Shown: positions 45,913 through 53,446 of the stretch, piece by piece
How the letters are laid out: every line of letters starts with the position of its first letter
Numbering within the stretch: the stretch's first letter is position 1
Assembly (NCBI RefSeq): GCF_004766045.1
Contig: NZ_SPQQ01000003.1
Span: 434,001-498,000, forward strand
Length of the DNA stretch: 64,000 nt
Reading direction: 5' to 3'
From: Desulfosporosinus fructosivorans
GTDB lineage: Bacteria > Bacillota > Desulfitobacteriia > Desulfitobacteriales > Desulfitobacteriaceae
Position numbers and translations under genes: made by a program
Notes under the pieces: generated by a model
Database searches by the model: none
Told to the model about the DNA's origin: nothing
The model's input: the letters and a program-made list of their open reading frames with translations, nothing else

Positions 45913-47181
45913 GTGGGTAACAAACGAGTTTTAATCGTAGGTAATGGAGGACGGGAACATGCGTTGGCTTGGAAATTGGCGCAAAGTCCAGACCTTGAAC
46001 GTCTCTTTGTTGCGCCAGGAAATGCAGGGACCGTGTTGTGGAATGTACCCATTTCGGCTCAGGACATTTCGGGGTTATTAGAGTTTGCGCTCAAGGAGAA
46101 GATTGATTTAACCCTGGTTGGTCCAGAAGACCCGTTAAGCTTAGGGATCGTGGATGCCTTTCAGGAGGCTGGTCTGAGGATTTTTGGACCGAGCAAGGCT
46201 GCAGCTCAGCTAGAGGGAAGCAAATCCTTTGCCAAAATTATTATGGAAAGTGCAAAGATCCCTACAGCTGAGTGGAAGATGTTTGAAGACACAGAACAAG
46301 CGAAAACCTATGTTAGAACTATAGGAGCCCCCTGTGTTTTAAAGGCAGATGGCTTAGCAGCGGGTAAGGGTGTCATTGTAGCGATGGATTTGGAAACAGC
46401 ACTGCAGGCCGTTGATGAAATCATGGAGGGCGGTTTTGGAACCGCTGGTAAAAAACTTGTCATTGAAGAATTCCTAGAAGGGCAAGAAGTGAGCTTGCTG
46501 TGCTTTTCTGATGGAGTAACGGCGTACCCTATGGTTCCAGTTCAGGATCACAAGCGGGCCTTAGACGGTGACCTAGGACTTAATACTGGAGGAATGGGAA
46601 CCTATAGCCCTCCTCCGATTTGGACTGCTGAGATTGAAGCCAACGTTATGCGTGACCTTGTTTCTCCGACCTTAACGGTGATGCGCGAACGTGGGACTCC
46701 ATTTCTAGGGGTACTATTTTTAGGTCTAATGCTCACGGAACGGGGCCCAAAACTCCTGGAATACAATGTCCGGTTTGGAGATCCAGAAACCCAAGTGGTG
46801 ATGAAACGACTAGAATCAGATCTTTTACCTATTCTTTGGGCGTGTACAGAGGGGCGATTGTCAGAAGCCCAGCTGGAGTGGAAAGAGGATGTCGCAGTTT
46901 GCGTTGTGATGGCGGCTCCAGGTTATCCTTTAGCCTATACTAAAGGGGTTCCTATCCACTTACCAGAACTCAAGGAACAGGATTCGGTTATCTTTCATGC
47001 AGGTACTGGAATCAGCGAGGGCCAACTTGTAAGTACTGGCGGACGGGTGTTAGGAATCACTGCCGAAGGTAAAACCCTTCATGAGGCTAGGGAAAAGGCA
47101 TATGTGCTGGTGGATAAAATCCAGTTTCCGAATGCCCATTTTCGTCGAGATATCGGGGTAAAGGGTCTTGTGCCTAGTTAA
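45913..47181 (+). CDS. purD: GAR synthetase
   Basis: 422 residues, ATP-grasp. RVLIVGNGGREHALAWKLAQS at the N terminus, FGPSKAAAQLEGSK, LKADGLAAGKGVIVA, PVQDHKRALDGDLGLNTGGMGTYSPPP and EYNVRFGDPETQVV. Last gene of the purine operon. purD sits at the end, as in Bacillus. Confidence 0.98.
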   Translation: MGNKRVLIVGNGGREHALAWKLAQSPDLERLFVAPGNAGTVLWNVPISAQDISGLLEFALKEKIDLTLVGPEDPLSLGIVDAFQEAGLRIFGPSKAAAQLEGSKSFAKIIMESAKIPTAEWKMFEDTEQAKTYVRTIGAPCVLKADGLAAGKGVIVAMDLETALQAVDEIMEGGFGTAGKKLVIEEFLEGQEVSLLCFSDGVTAYPMVPVQDHKRALDGDLGLNTGGMGTYSPPPIWTAEIEANVMRDLVSPTLTVMRERGTPFLGVLFLGLMLTERGPKLLEYNVRFGDPETQVVMKRLESDLLPILWACTEGRLSEAQLEWKEDVAVCVVMAAPGYPLAYTKGVPIHLPELKEQDSVIFHAGTGISEGQLVSTGGRVLGITAEGKTLHEAREKAYVLVDKIQFPNAHFRRDIGVKGLVPS

Positions 47182-47227
47182 CAAAGTATTTATCTGTGAA
47201 AATCTTGTATGACTACATTTTATAACT

Positions 47228-47273
47228 AGAGACTTCTCATTGATTCGTGGAATCTTTGGGAGGTCTTTTTTTA
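47228..47273 (+). terminator. Intrinsic terminator of the purine operon
   Basis: AGACTTCTC pairs with GGGAGGTCT (two G-U pairs), followed by TTTTTTT. Confidence 0.75.
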
Positions 47274-47295
47274 TTCGGGGGTCTTTGTTACCCCC

Positions 47296-47311
47296 TGGCA
47301 TACTTATTGCA
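47296..47311 (+). promoter_or_regulatory. sigma-54 promoter of the MoeA operon
   Basis: CTGGCATACTTATTGCA matches YTGGCAYRNNNNTTGCW. GG (47297-47298) and GC (47309-47310) are 12 bp apart, the strict -24/-12 spacing. It lies 20 bp past the purine terminator and about 90 bp before the Moco riboswitch. Confidence 0.75.
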
Positions 47312-47397
47312 TGTTAATTTGTTGCAGGGAACTATATTTCCTAGTTTTACTTATTGTGGAGGTGAGAGTTTAAAACTAAGTTATTCAGACAATTATA

Positions 47398-47508
47398 TTA
47401 CTCCGAGCTGCATTATCTAAGGTAAGACTATGGTAGCGCGGCCTGGGCTTCTAGCCCACAGGGTTGTAAGGGAAATCTTGCAGCCTCCATGCATGGAAAG
47501 GAGAGCAT
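47398..47508 (+). ncRNA. Molybdenum cofactor (Moco) riboswitch, second copy
   Basis: CTCCGAGCTGC at the 5' side, a GGGCTTCTAGCCC stem, ACAGGGTTG, a stem capped by a GAAA tetraloop (GTAAGG-GAAA-TCTTGC), then CAGCCTCC and GGAAAGGAGAGC, which closes P1. The layout follows the Moco RNA motif and the leader at 8113. A TGCTTC/GAAGCA hairpin with ATTTTATTT downstream may be the switch. Confidence 0.8.
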
Positions 47509-47627
47509 AAAATAAATTCAGTCTGCTTCTGTATTTCCATAAAAAACTGAAGCATTTTATTTAAGTAAAGGATTTTTAAATTTATTAAATTTGAATACAA
47601 ACGTCAAAATGGAAGGAAGTGCTTAAA

Positions 47628-48650
47628 TTGCTGGCAATAAGAGTAGAAGATGCAGTCGGGACTGTTTTATGCCACGATCTCACCAAAATCGTTCCAGGCA
47701 AGATTAAGGAGGCTACCTTTAAAAAGGGCCAGGTAATAACTGAAAAAGACATTTCAGAGCTTCTTAAAATGGGGAAATCCCACGTTTATGTCTGGGAAGT
47801 GAAAAAGGACCAGGTGCATGAAGACGATGCTGCCATCCGGCTTAGTCGGGCATTAGGGGGCCATGGGATCAGCTTTACTGAACCCAAGGAAGGAAAAGTT
47901 AGTCTCATTGCAGATTTTGATGGTATGTGTACGATCAACGAAGATTTACTATTCCAGGTAAATATGCTTGAAGATATGGTGGTCGCTACTCGAAGCAATC
48001 GAAGACCTGTAAAAAAAGGGGATATGATTGCAGGCATTCGAGTGGTGCCATTAGTGATCCATGAGAATAAGCTTCAAACGGTGGAGCACTTGAGTGGGGG
48101 CCAGGCGACGATAAGTGTAAAACCCTTTCATTCTCTCAAAGTGGGGATTATTACCACGGGTAGCGAGGTATATCATGGTCGTATTAAGGATGAATTTGGA
48201 CCGGTGGTAAAGATAAAAATAGAATCATATGGGTGCAAGGTTTTTAAACAAATTATTGTTCCTGATGATGTAGAACAAATTTCTGCAGCGATTCACAGCT
48301 TAAAAGCAGAGGGAGCTGAATTAATATTGACGACTGGGGGGATGTCGGTAGACCCAGATGATGTTACGCCCCGCTCTGTTCGAGAAGCTGGAGCCGAAAT
48401 TATTACCTATGGAGCGCCTGTATTACCAGGAGCCATGTTGATGGTGGCCTACCTGGGAGATGTTACGATCCTCGGATTACCTGGATGCGTCATGTATCAC
48501 AAGACCACCATATTCGACCTAATGATCCCATCGGTTCTTACAGGCGAAAGGATTACCAAAGCCATGGTGGCCAAGCTCGGCTTGGGAGGGCTTTGCTTGA
48601 ATTGTAAGGTTTGCAGTTACCCTATCTGTACATTCGGCACCGGCGCTTAG
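47628..48650 (+). CDS. MoeA-like molybdopterin-binding protein
   Basis: About 340 residues. A C-terminal MoCF domain (VGIITTGSEVYHGRIKDEFG, LTTGGMSVDPDDVTPRSVREAG, ILGLPGCVMYHKTT) follows an N-terminal region unlike full MoeA; the family is found in anaerobes as a molybdopterin-binding protein preceding moeA. The C-terminus has four cysteines (CLNCKVCSYPIC) suggesting a metal or cluster site. GGAAGGAAG upstream supports TTG 47628 over an earlier GTG. It is first in the operon behind a sigma-54 promoter and Moco riboswitch; its role could be Mo insertion or Moco delivery. Confidence 0.75.
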   Translation: MLAIRVEDAVGTVLCHDLTKIVPGKIKEATFKKGQVITEKDISELLKMGKSHVYVWEVKKDQVHEDDAAIRLSRALGGHGISFTEPKEGKVSLIADFDGMCTINEDLLFQVNMLEDMVVATRSNRRPVKKGDMIAGIRVVPLVIHENKLQTVEHLSGGQATISVKPFHSLKVGIITTGSEVYHGRIKDEFGPVVKIKIESYGCKVFKQIIVPDDVEQISAAIHSLKAEGAELILTTGGMSVDPDDVTPRSVREAGAEIITYGAPVLPGAMLMVAYLGDVTILGLPGCVMYHKTTIFDLMIPSVLTGERITKAMVAKLGLGGLCLNCKVCSYPICTFGTGA

Positions 48651-48670
48651 TAGAAATAGGAGGGATAAGA

Positions 48671-49948
48671 ATGAAGAATAACATCCAGTTGGAAGAAGCC
48701 CAAAATTTATTGTTAGATAGCATAACACCAGTTGGGAAATGCCTAGTAGCGTTGTTGGAAGCATCCGGAAGGGTTTTGAGTCAGGCCATTAAAGCAAGCA
48801 CTAGCATTCCTCCATTCAGTAAGTCTGCATTAGATGGTTATGCTTTGATTGCTAGTGACACTCGGCAAGCAGAATCTTCTGCACCAGTTCAGCTTAGGGT
48901 AATTGAGGAAACTAGGGCTGGTTTTGTGGCTAAGGAAAAGGTTGTGTCTGGTACCACTATTAAAGTGATGACGGGTGCTCCCATTCCTTGCGGAGCTAAC
49001 GCATTTATAAAATATGAGGATGTGATTAGAAACGGAGATCTCATATCCATTTTCCGAGCCTTAAAAGCGCAAGATAATGTAATTATGATGGGAGATGACA
49101 TCGAACGGGGAGAGGTGATTGCCCATAAAGGTAGTTTGGTTACGCCTCCCCTGGTCGCTTTACTGGCTGGGCTTGGTATAAGCCAGGTGCCAGTCTACGC
49201 AAAAGCAAAAATTGCTATTATGAGTACCGGAGATGAACTACTGGATCCATCAGAAGAACTACAACCAGGGAAGATATACAACAGTAGCCTTTATGGACTG
49301 ATGGCACGATGCAGTGAGATGGGAGCTCAACCTCTAGATTTGGGGATTGTACCTGATGAAATAGAAGCCACCACTGTTCGGATATCAAGAGGTCTGGAGA
49401 AAGCAGATATCGTGGTAAGCACTGGCGGTGTTTCGGTTGGGGACTACGATGTCATGAAAGATGCGATGGTAGGTGCCGGTGCAGAGATTATTTTCTGGAA
49501 AGTTGCTATGAAGCCTGGATCGCCAGTCGTTGCAGCCGTCAAGGATAAAAAACTTATCATTGGTCTTTCGGGAAATCCAGCCGCGGCTATGGTGACCTTT
49601 GATTTGATTGTAATACCTCTAATAAAGAGGTTGATGGGAATAAATAATCCGCTGCCTGATAAAATCCAGGGAGTATTTGCGGATAACTTCTTGAAAGCAA
49701 GTTCCCAGAGGAGATTCCTGCGAGCGAAATTGGAGAGAAAAGATGGCGTTGATTGCCTGAAGCTTACCGGGGCTCAGGGTAATGGGGTATTAATGTCTAT
49801 GATTGGTTGTAATGTTCTAGTCGATATACCTGCTGGTAGCGGTCCAGTAATATCTGGACAAAGTGTTTCTGGTCATATTGTGGGAAATATTACTGATGCT
49901 TTTCATAAAGAACCTGCCTTTACACAATCGGTTGTATCTTCTATTTAA
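48671..49948 (+). CDS. moeA: Molybdopterin molybdenumtransferase MoeA
   Basis: 425 residues with the four MoeA domains: PPFSKSALDGYALIASDT (N-terminal, catalytic region), VMTGAPIPCGANAFIKYED, IMSTGDELLDPSEELQPGKIYNS, STGGVSVGDYDVMKDAM and GLSGNPAAAMVTFD, with a C-terminal beta-barrel domain IV. It inserts molybdate into adenylylated molybdopterin. ATG 48671 follows AGGAGGGATAAG; the longer frame reaching into the preceding gene is rejected. Likely supplies cofactor for the transhydroxylase cluster that follows. Confidence 0.92.
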   Translation: MKNNIQLEEAQNLLLDSITPVGKCLVALLEASGRVLSQAIKASTSIPPFSKSALDGYALIASDTRQAESSAPVQLRVIEETRAGFVAKEKVVSGTTIKVMTGAPIPCGANAFIKYEDVIRNGDLISIFRALKAQDNVIMMGDDIERGEVIAHKGSLVTPPLVALLAGLGISQVPVYAKAKIAIMSTGDELLDPSEELQPGKIYNSSLYGLMARCSEMGAQPLDLGIVPDEIEATTVRISRGLEKADIVVSTGGVSVGDYDVMKDAMVGAGAEIIFWKVAMKPGSPVVAAVKDKKLIIGLSGNPAAAMVTFDLIVIPLIKRLMGINNPLPDKIQGVFADNFLKASSQRRFLRAKLERKDGVDCLKLTGAQGNGVLMSMIGCNVLVDIPAGSGPVISGQSVSGHIVGNITDAFHKEPAFTQSVVSSI

Positions 49949-50060
49949 CAGGCATTTACTTTCTTCTCTTCTCTTCTCTGTGGTTGACCCTAGGTGCAGG
50001 AGCTAGGTATTTTGGCAAAAGTGATACAATAATACGTTTTAGGTGATAAGTAAATGAATC

Positions 50061-50098
50061 AAAAGAAAAAAGCGCCCCTTAGGCGCTTTTTTCTTTTG
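50061..50098. terminator. Very strong bidirectional-type terminator after moeA
   Basis: AAAAGAAAAAAGCGCC pairs perfectly with GGCGCTTTTTTCTTTT (16 bp) around CCTTA, 115 nt after moeA. It separates the MoeA transcript from the catabolic operon. Confidence 0.9.
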
Positions 50099-50111
50099 AT
50101 CTAGAAAACGT

Positions 50112-50127
50112 GATACAAAAATGTATC
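50112..50127. promoter_or_regulatory. Palindrome, candidate activator-binding site
   Basis: GATACA-AAAA-TGTATC is a perfect palindrome 55 bp before the sigma-54 promoter. A related string, GTGATACAATAATACG, lies at 50021-50036. Such a pair could be the upstream sites of a sigma-54 enhancer-binding activator; this is inference from position and symmetry. Confidence 0.4.
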
Positions 50128-50180
50128 TTCGTAAATAGAAGCCATTGTTTATAAGTGAGCATCTATCAGATTGTCTTGCT

Positions 50181-50196
50181 TGGCATAGTTATTGCA
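50181..50196 (+). promoter_or_regulatory. sigma-54 promoter of the trihydroxybenzene operon
   Basis: TTGGCATAGTTATTGCA matches YTGGCAYRNNNNTTGCW, with GG (50182-50183) and GC (50194-50195) 12 bp apart. Fifteen of the 16 bases TGGCATAcTTATTGCA are identical to the MoeA-operon promoter at 47296. It lies 65 bp before the cupin gene. Confidence 0.78.
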
Positions 50197-50260
50197 ATGA
50201 GTATCAAAAGGAGAGCCCTTTTACGAGAATTAAACATTATATTAAAAAGAAGGTGAAATA

Positions 50261-50602
50261 GTGAAAAAGGTTGAGTTTAAAGATGTTAAACAATATCAGG
50301 CGTTGAAGCACTTCAATATGTCGGCGTTTAGACTACAAGGCAAAGAAGAAACAGGCGCGGAGAAGTTCTGGATGGGTCTATCCCATTTTCTCCCAGGTGG
50401 AGGGGCAGAATACGACGCATCCCCAACAGAGAAGGTCTATTTTGTTCTAGAAGGGGAAGTGACCGTGAAAAATGAGACGGAAACCATTGTCTTAAGAGCT
50501 TGGGATTCAATTCATATTGGACCTAATGAGGGAAGAGAACTGATTAATGCCTCGAACAAGCCCGCAAGTATGCTGGTAGTGATCAACTACCCAGAGAAAT
50601 AG
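50261..50602 (+). CDS. Small cupin-domain protein
   Basis: 113 residues, one cupin barrel: AEYDASPTEKVYFVLEGEVTVKNETE and WDSIHIGPNEGREL. The usual metal-binding His of motif 1 is not evident: the G(X)5HXH pattern reads GAEYDASPTEKVYF, so it may bind no metal or an unusual one. First gene of the sigma-54 operon, 33 nt before the reductase. Its step in the pathway is not assigned; ring-isomer handling, sensing or decarboxylation are guesses. Confidence 0.75.
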   Translation: MKKVEFKDVKQYQALKHFNMSAFRLQGKEETGAEKFWMGLSHFLPGGGAEYDASPTEKVYFVLEGEVTVKNETETIVLRAWDSIHIGPNEGRELINASNKPASMLVVINYPEK

Positions 50603-50635
50603 AAATTGATTTAACGCTATTGGAGGTAAGAAGTA

Positions 50636-51421
50636 ATGGAACAAACGGTTGAAGACCTCAGGAATATGTTTAATTTAAAGGGTCAGGTGGCTGTTGTCAC
50701 AGGTGGAGCAGGCGCACTGGGGAGCGCTATGGCACTTGGCATGGCTGCCTATGGGGCAAATGTTGTCGTCACAGGCAGAACGTTATCTACACTTGAAACA
50801 ACGGTAAGCGAACTCGAAAAACTGGGTGTCGAGTCCTTGGCCGTGGCCTGCGATACAAGCAAGAAAGAGGATGTAGAAAACCTAGTCAAGGCGACCATGG
50901 CGATGTTTGGAAAAATCGATATTTTGGTCACCGCTGCTGGAATTGCTAAACGTTTCCCTGCCGAGGATTTTCCAGTCGAGGATTTTGACCAGGTTATGGA
51001 CGTTAATGTCAAAGGCACGTTCTTATGTTGTCAGGCAGTTGGTCGAGTGATGAAGGAACAAGGAGGCGGGAAGATCATTACCGTTTCGTCGGTAAGAGCC
51101 TTCGCCGGACATCCGGGTGGTTACGCAGCGTATGGTACAAGTAAAGGTGCGATCAATGCCTTGACCAAGCAACTTGCTACCGAATGGGCTAAATATAACA
51201 TCAACGTAAACTCTATTGCACCCACGATTTTATGGACACCACTAACCCAACCAGTACTGGAAGATGAAAAGCTCAAACAGATTTTCTTATCCCGAATTCC
51301 GATGGGGAGGCCGGCGAAAACAGACGATATGGTCGGCAGTACTGTATTCCTTGCATCTGCTGCATCCGATTTTATCACGGGGCAGATTCTATACGTCGAT
51401 GGTGGATGTACAGCAGGGTGA
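50636..51421 (+). CDS. Phloroglucinol reductase, SDR family (predicted)
   Basis: 261 residues, classical short-chain dehydrogenase. TGGAGALG (residues 22-29) binds the cofactor, GRT after beta2 (47-49) favours NADPH, AAG (100-102) replaces NNAG, and Ser151/152, Tyr166 and Lys170 (YGTSK) are catalytic. In the anaerobic phloroglucinol pathway of Clostridium scatologenes an SDR reduces phloroglucinol to dihydrophloroglucinol. Placement beside the hydrolase, dehydrogenase and BKACE of the same pathway supports this substrate; the SDR fold alone would not. Confidence 0.78.
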   Translation: MEQTVEDLRNMFNLKGQVAVVTGGAGALGSAMALGMAAYGANVVVTGRTLSTLETTVSELEKLGVESLAVACDTSKKEDVENLVKATMAMFGKIDILVTAAGIAKRFPAEDFPVEDFDQVMDVNVKGTFLCCQAVGRVMKEQGGGKIITVSSVRAFAGHPGGYAAYGTSKGAINALTKQLATEWAKYNINVNSIAPTILWTPLTQPVLEDEKLKQIFLSRIPMGRPAKTDDMVGSTVFLASAASDFITGQILYVDGGCTAG

Positions 51422-51440
51422 TGGTTGAGGAGGTAGGCAC

Positions 51441-52385
51441 TTGGAGAACAAAACTATGAAGAAGATAACTATCGTAGGGACAGGGTTGATGGGGAGCGGC
51501 ATAGCTCAGATTTTTGCCACCAGAAACTATAATGTAACGTTGCTAGATACTCAGGAAAAATCCTTATCCCAAGCTATAGAGAACATCCGAACTAACTTGA
51601 GCCTAATGGCACAGAATGGCATTGGAAATCAAAGCGAAATTGAGCCGGCTATCAACAATATACAGCTAACGATGGATCTGGAAGAAGCCGTTAGGGACGC
51701 CGATTTTGTCTTTGAATGTGTTTCCGAAAACTTAGAACTAAAACAAGCGCTCTTTTGTCAAATGGACGCTATCTGTCCGAAAGAAACTATTTTAGCTACC
51801 AATACATCCGTGATCAGTATTACAGAGATCGCCCAAAAGGCGGAGCATCATCCGGAAAGAATTGTCGGAACGCATTTTTGGAATCCACCGTTTCTAATTC
51901 CCCTGGTGGAAGTCATCCGAGCTAAAAACACGTCCGACGAAGTGTTTGAAGCCACCTTTGAACTGTTATCAAACGTAGGAAAACATCCTGTTCGAGTTAA
52001 CAAGGACGTGCCTGGATTTGTGGCCAACCGGTTGCAACATGCGCTCTGGAGAGAAGCTATTTCTATTGTAGAACACGGAATTGCTGATGCGAGTACGGTT
52101 GATGAGTGTGTACGCTACGGCTTTGGATTAAGGCTTCCCGTGCTCGGACCCTTAGAAAACGCCGATATGGTAGGAACTGATCTGACCTTGGCAATCCACG
52201 ACTATATTCTAAAGGATCTGGAAAGCTCGCCAGAACCCTCTCCACTCTTGAGAGAGAAAGTTGTAAACGGAGAGCTTGGTTTTAAGACGGGTAAGGGCTT
52301 TAGTGATTGGTCTGCAGTGGACGTAGAAAGTTCACGCAAGGGCTTGATCGAGTATTTATTAAGGCAATTAAGACCTATCGAATAA
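51441..52385 (+). CDS. 3-Hydroxy-5-oxohexanoate dehydrogenase (3-hydroxyacyl-CoA dehydrogenase family, predicted)
   Basis: 314 residues. The NAD-binding GTGLMGSGIAQIFATRNYNVTLLD and the signature NKDVPGFVANRLQHALWREA are those of 3-hydroxybutyryl-CoA dehydrogenases, with the catalytic His in GTHFWNPP. In the phloroglucinol pathway a member of this family oxidises (S)-3-hydroxy-5-oxohexanoate to 3,5-dioxohexanoate (triacetate). The operon position between reductase and ring hydrolase supports this over a fatty-acid role. TTG 51441 follows GAGGAGGTAG; an ATG five codons in is possible. Confidence 0.75.
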   Translation: MENKTMKKITIVGTGLMGSGIAQIFATRNYNVTLLDTQEKSLSQAIENIRTNLSLMAQNGIGNQSEIEPAINNIQLTMDLEEAVRDADFVFECVSENLELKQALFCQMDAICPKETILATNTSVISITEIAQKAEHHPERIVGTHFWNPPFLIPLVEVIRAKNTSDEVFEATFELLSNVGKHPVRVNKDVPGFVANRLQHALWREAISIVEHGIADASTVDECVRYGFGLRLPVLGPLENADMVGTDLTLAIHDYILKDLESSPEPSPLLREKVVNGELGFKTGKGFSDWSAVDVESSRKGLIEYLLRQLRPIE

Positions 52386-52417
52386 CCTAAAACACCAAAA
52401 TAATGGAGGAATTTTAA

Positions 52418-53359
52418 ATGGGGAAAAAAGTATGTGTAGATTTAAGTCATCCATTCAGCGCCGACATGCCCGTATGGCCGTATTTTGCAAAACCTAAAAT
52501 TGATACCATGCATAACCTTGCAAAAAGCGGAGTACTAACTCAAAAAATAGATGTTGTTATGCATTGTGGTACACATGCAGATGCACCCCGTCATGTTATG
52601 GAATACGATTTTGATGGTAAACGTGCACGTTATACCCACGAGCTTCCGGTTGATGCTTATTATGGCGATGCGGTCTGTCTGGATATAAAAATTGAGGACT
52701 GGGGGCTTATTAAAGCCTCACATCTTGACGACGCTTGCAAACGTGCAAATATCAAACCGGAAGAACTCAAAGGTATGGTTATTTGTTTAAGAACAGGTAT
52801 GCACCTGAAATTTGATGATAGCAAAGATTATTATCATTATTCCTGCGGATGCGGCATAGAAGCAGGAAAATGGTTTGAGAAGTACCAACCCAAATGTGTA
52901 GCCATGGATCAGCAGGCCCTCGACCATCCTCTTCATACAACGATGGGTAAGAATGGTCCTTTGACATTAGCAATGAATCTTGCAGGTAAATCAGGCAAAA
53001 CGATTACTGAAGAATACATTGAGAAATTTGGTATGGAGGCATATGCAGAATTCGAGAAGGATACTTACATCAAAACATTTGGTTTAGAAAGATATATGGA
53101 AGTGTATGGCAAGCTGGAAGCTGCCGGTCAGCCGGGAACCTGGGAGCCTTGCCATAAGTACATGATGGGCAACGGTATTGTAGGTGTGGAAAACCTCGGT
53201 GGAGATCTTGAAAAAGTTGTAGGCAAACGATTTAAATTCATGGCATTCCCAATTCGCTGGTACTTGGGCGACGGCGCTATGGTTCGCTGTGTTGCTGAAA
53301 TAGATGAAGATGATTTGAATGATGTACCAGACAGAACTTACAAATTCGGTGGATTTTAA
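52418..53359 (+). CDS. Dihydrophloroglucinol cyclohydrolase (cyclase/kynurenine formamidase-like family, predicted)
   Basis: 313 residues. Residues 49-59, HCGTHADAPRH, are the metal-binding HxGTHxDxPxH signature of the cyclase family, with DLSHPFSADMPVWP at the N terminus (family DLSHxxxxxMP). It is longer than formamidase (about 210) because of a C-terminal insert rich in aromatic residues (about 195-250). In the known pathway a Mn-dependent member hydrolyses the ring of dihydrophloroglucinol to (S)-3-hydroxy-5-oxohexanoate. Just downstream lies a second, decayed copy of its last 18 codons. Codon choice (more AAA, TAT, GCA) differs slightly from neighbours. Confidence 0.8.
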   Translation: MGKKVCVDLSHPFSADMPVWPYFAKPKIDTMHNLAKSGVLTQKIDVVMHCGTHADAPRHVMEYDFDGKRARYTHELPVDAYYGDAVCLDIKIEDWGLIKASHLDDACKRANIKPEELKGMVICLRTGMHLKFDDSKDYYHYSCGCGIEAGKWFEKYQPKCVAMDQQALDHPLHTTMGKNGPLTLAMNLAGKSGKTITEEYIEKFGMEAYAEFEKDTYIKTFGLERYMEVYGKLEAAGQPGTWEPCHKYMMGNGIVGVENLGGDLEKVVGKRFKFMAFPIRWYLGDGAMVRCVAEIDEDDLNDVPDRTYKFGGF

Positions 53360-53371
53360 TCCTAAATTCAC

Positions 53372-53425
53372 GAAGCTGACATGAACGATGTACCTACAAG
53401 GGTCTATCGCTATGGAACAACCTAA
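53372..53425 (+). pseudogene. Leftover 3' end of a second cyclase-family gene
   Basis: The short gap after the cyclase gene encodes EADMNDVPTRVYRYGTT followed by a stop, aligning with the end of the intact gene (EDDLNDVPDRTYKFGGF). About 9 of 17 residues agree, so it is a diverged homologue, not a recent duplication. No other part of this second copy remains. Confidence 0.65.
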
Positions 53426-53446
53426 AAGAATTCGGGGTGAATGATA

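Noticed and set aside
48611..48670. 20-codon N-terminal extension of MoeA
   Set aside because: It lies inside the preceding gene; AGGAGGGATAAG before 48671 marks the real start.
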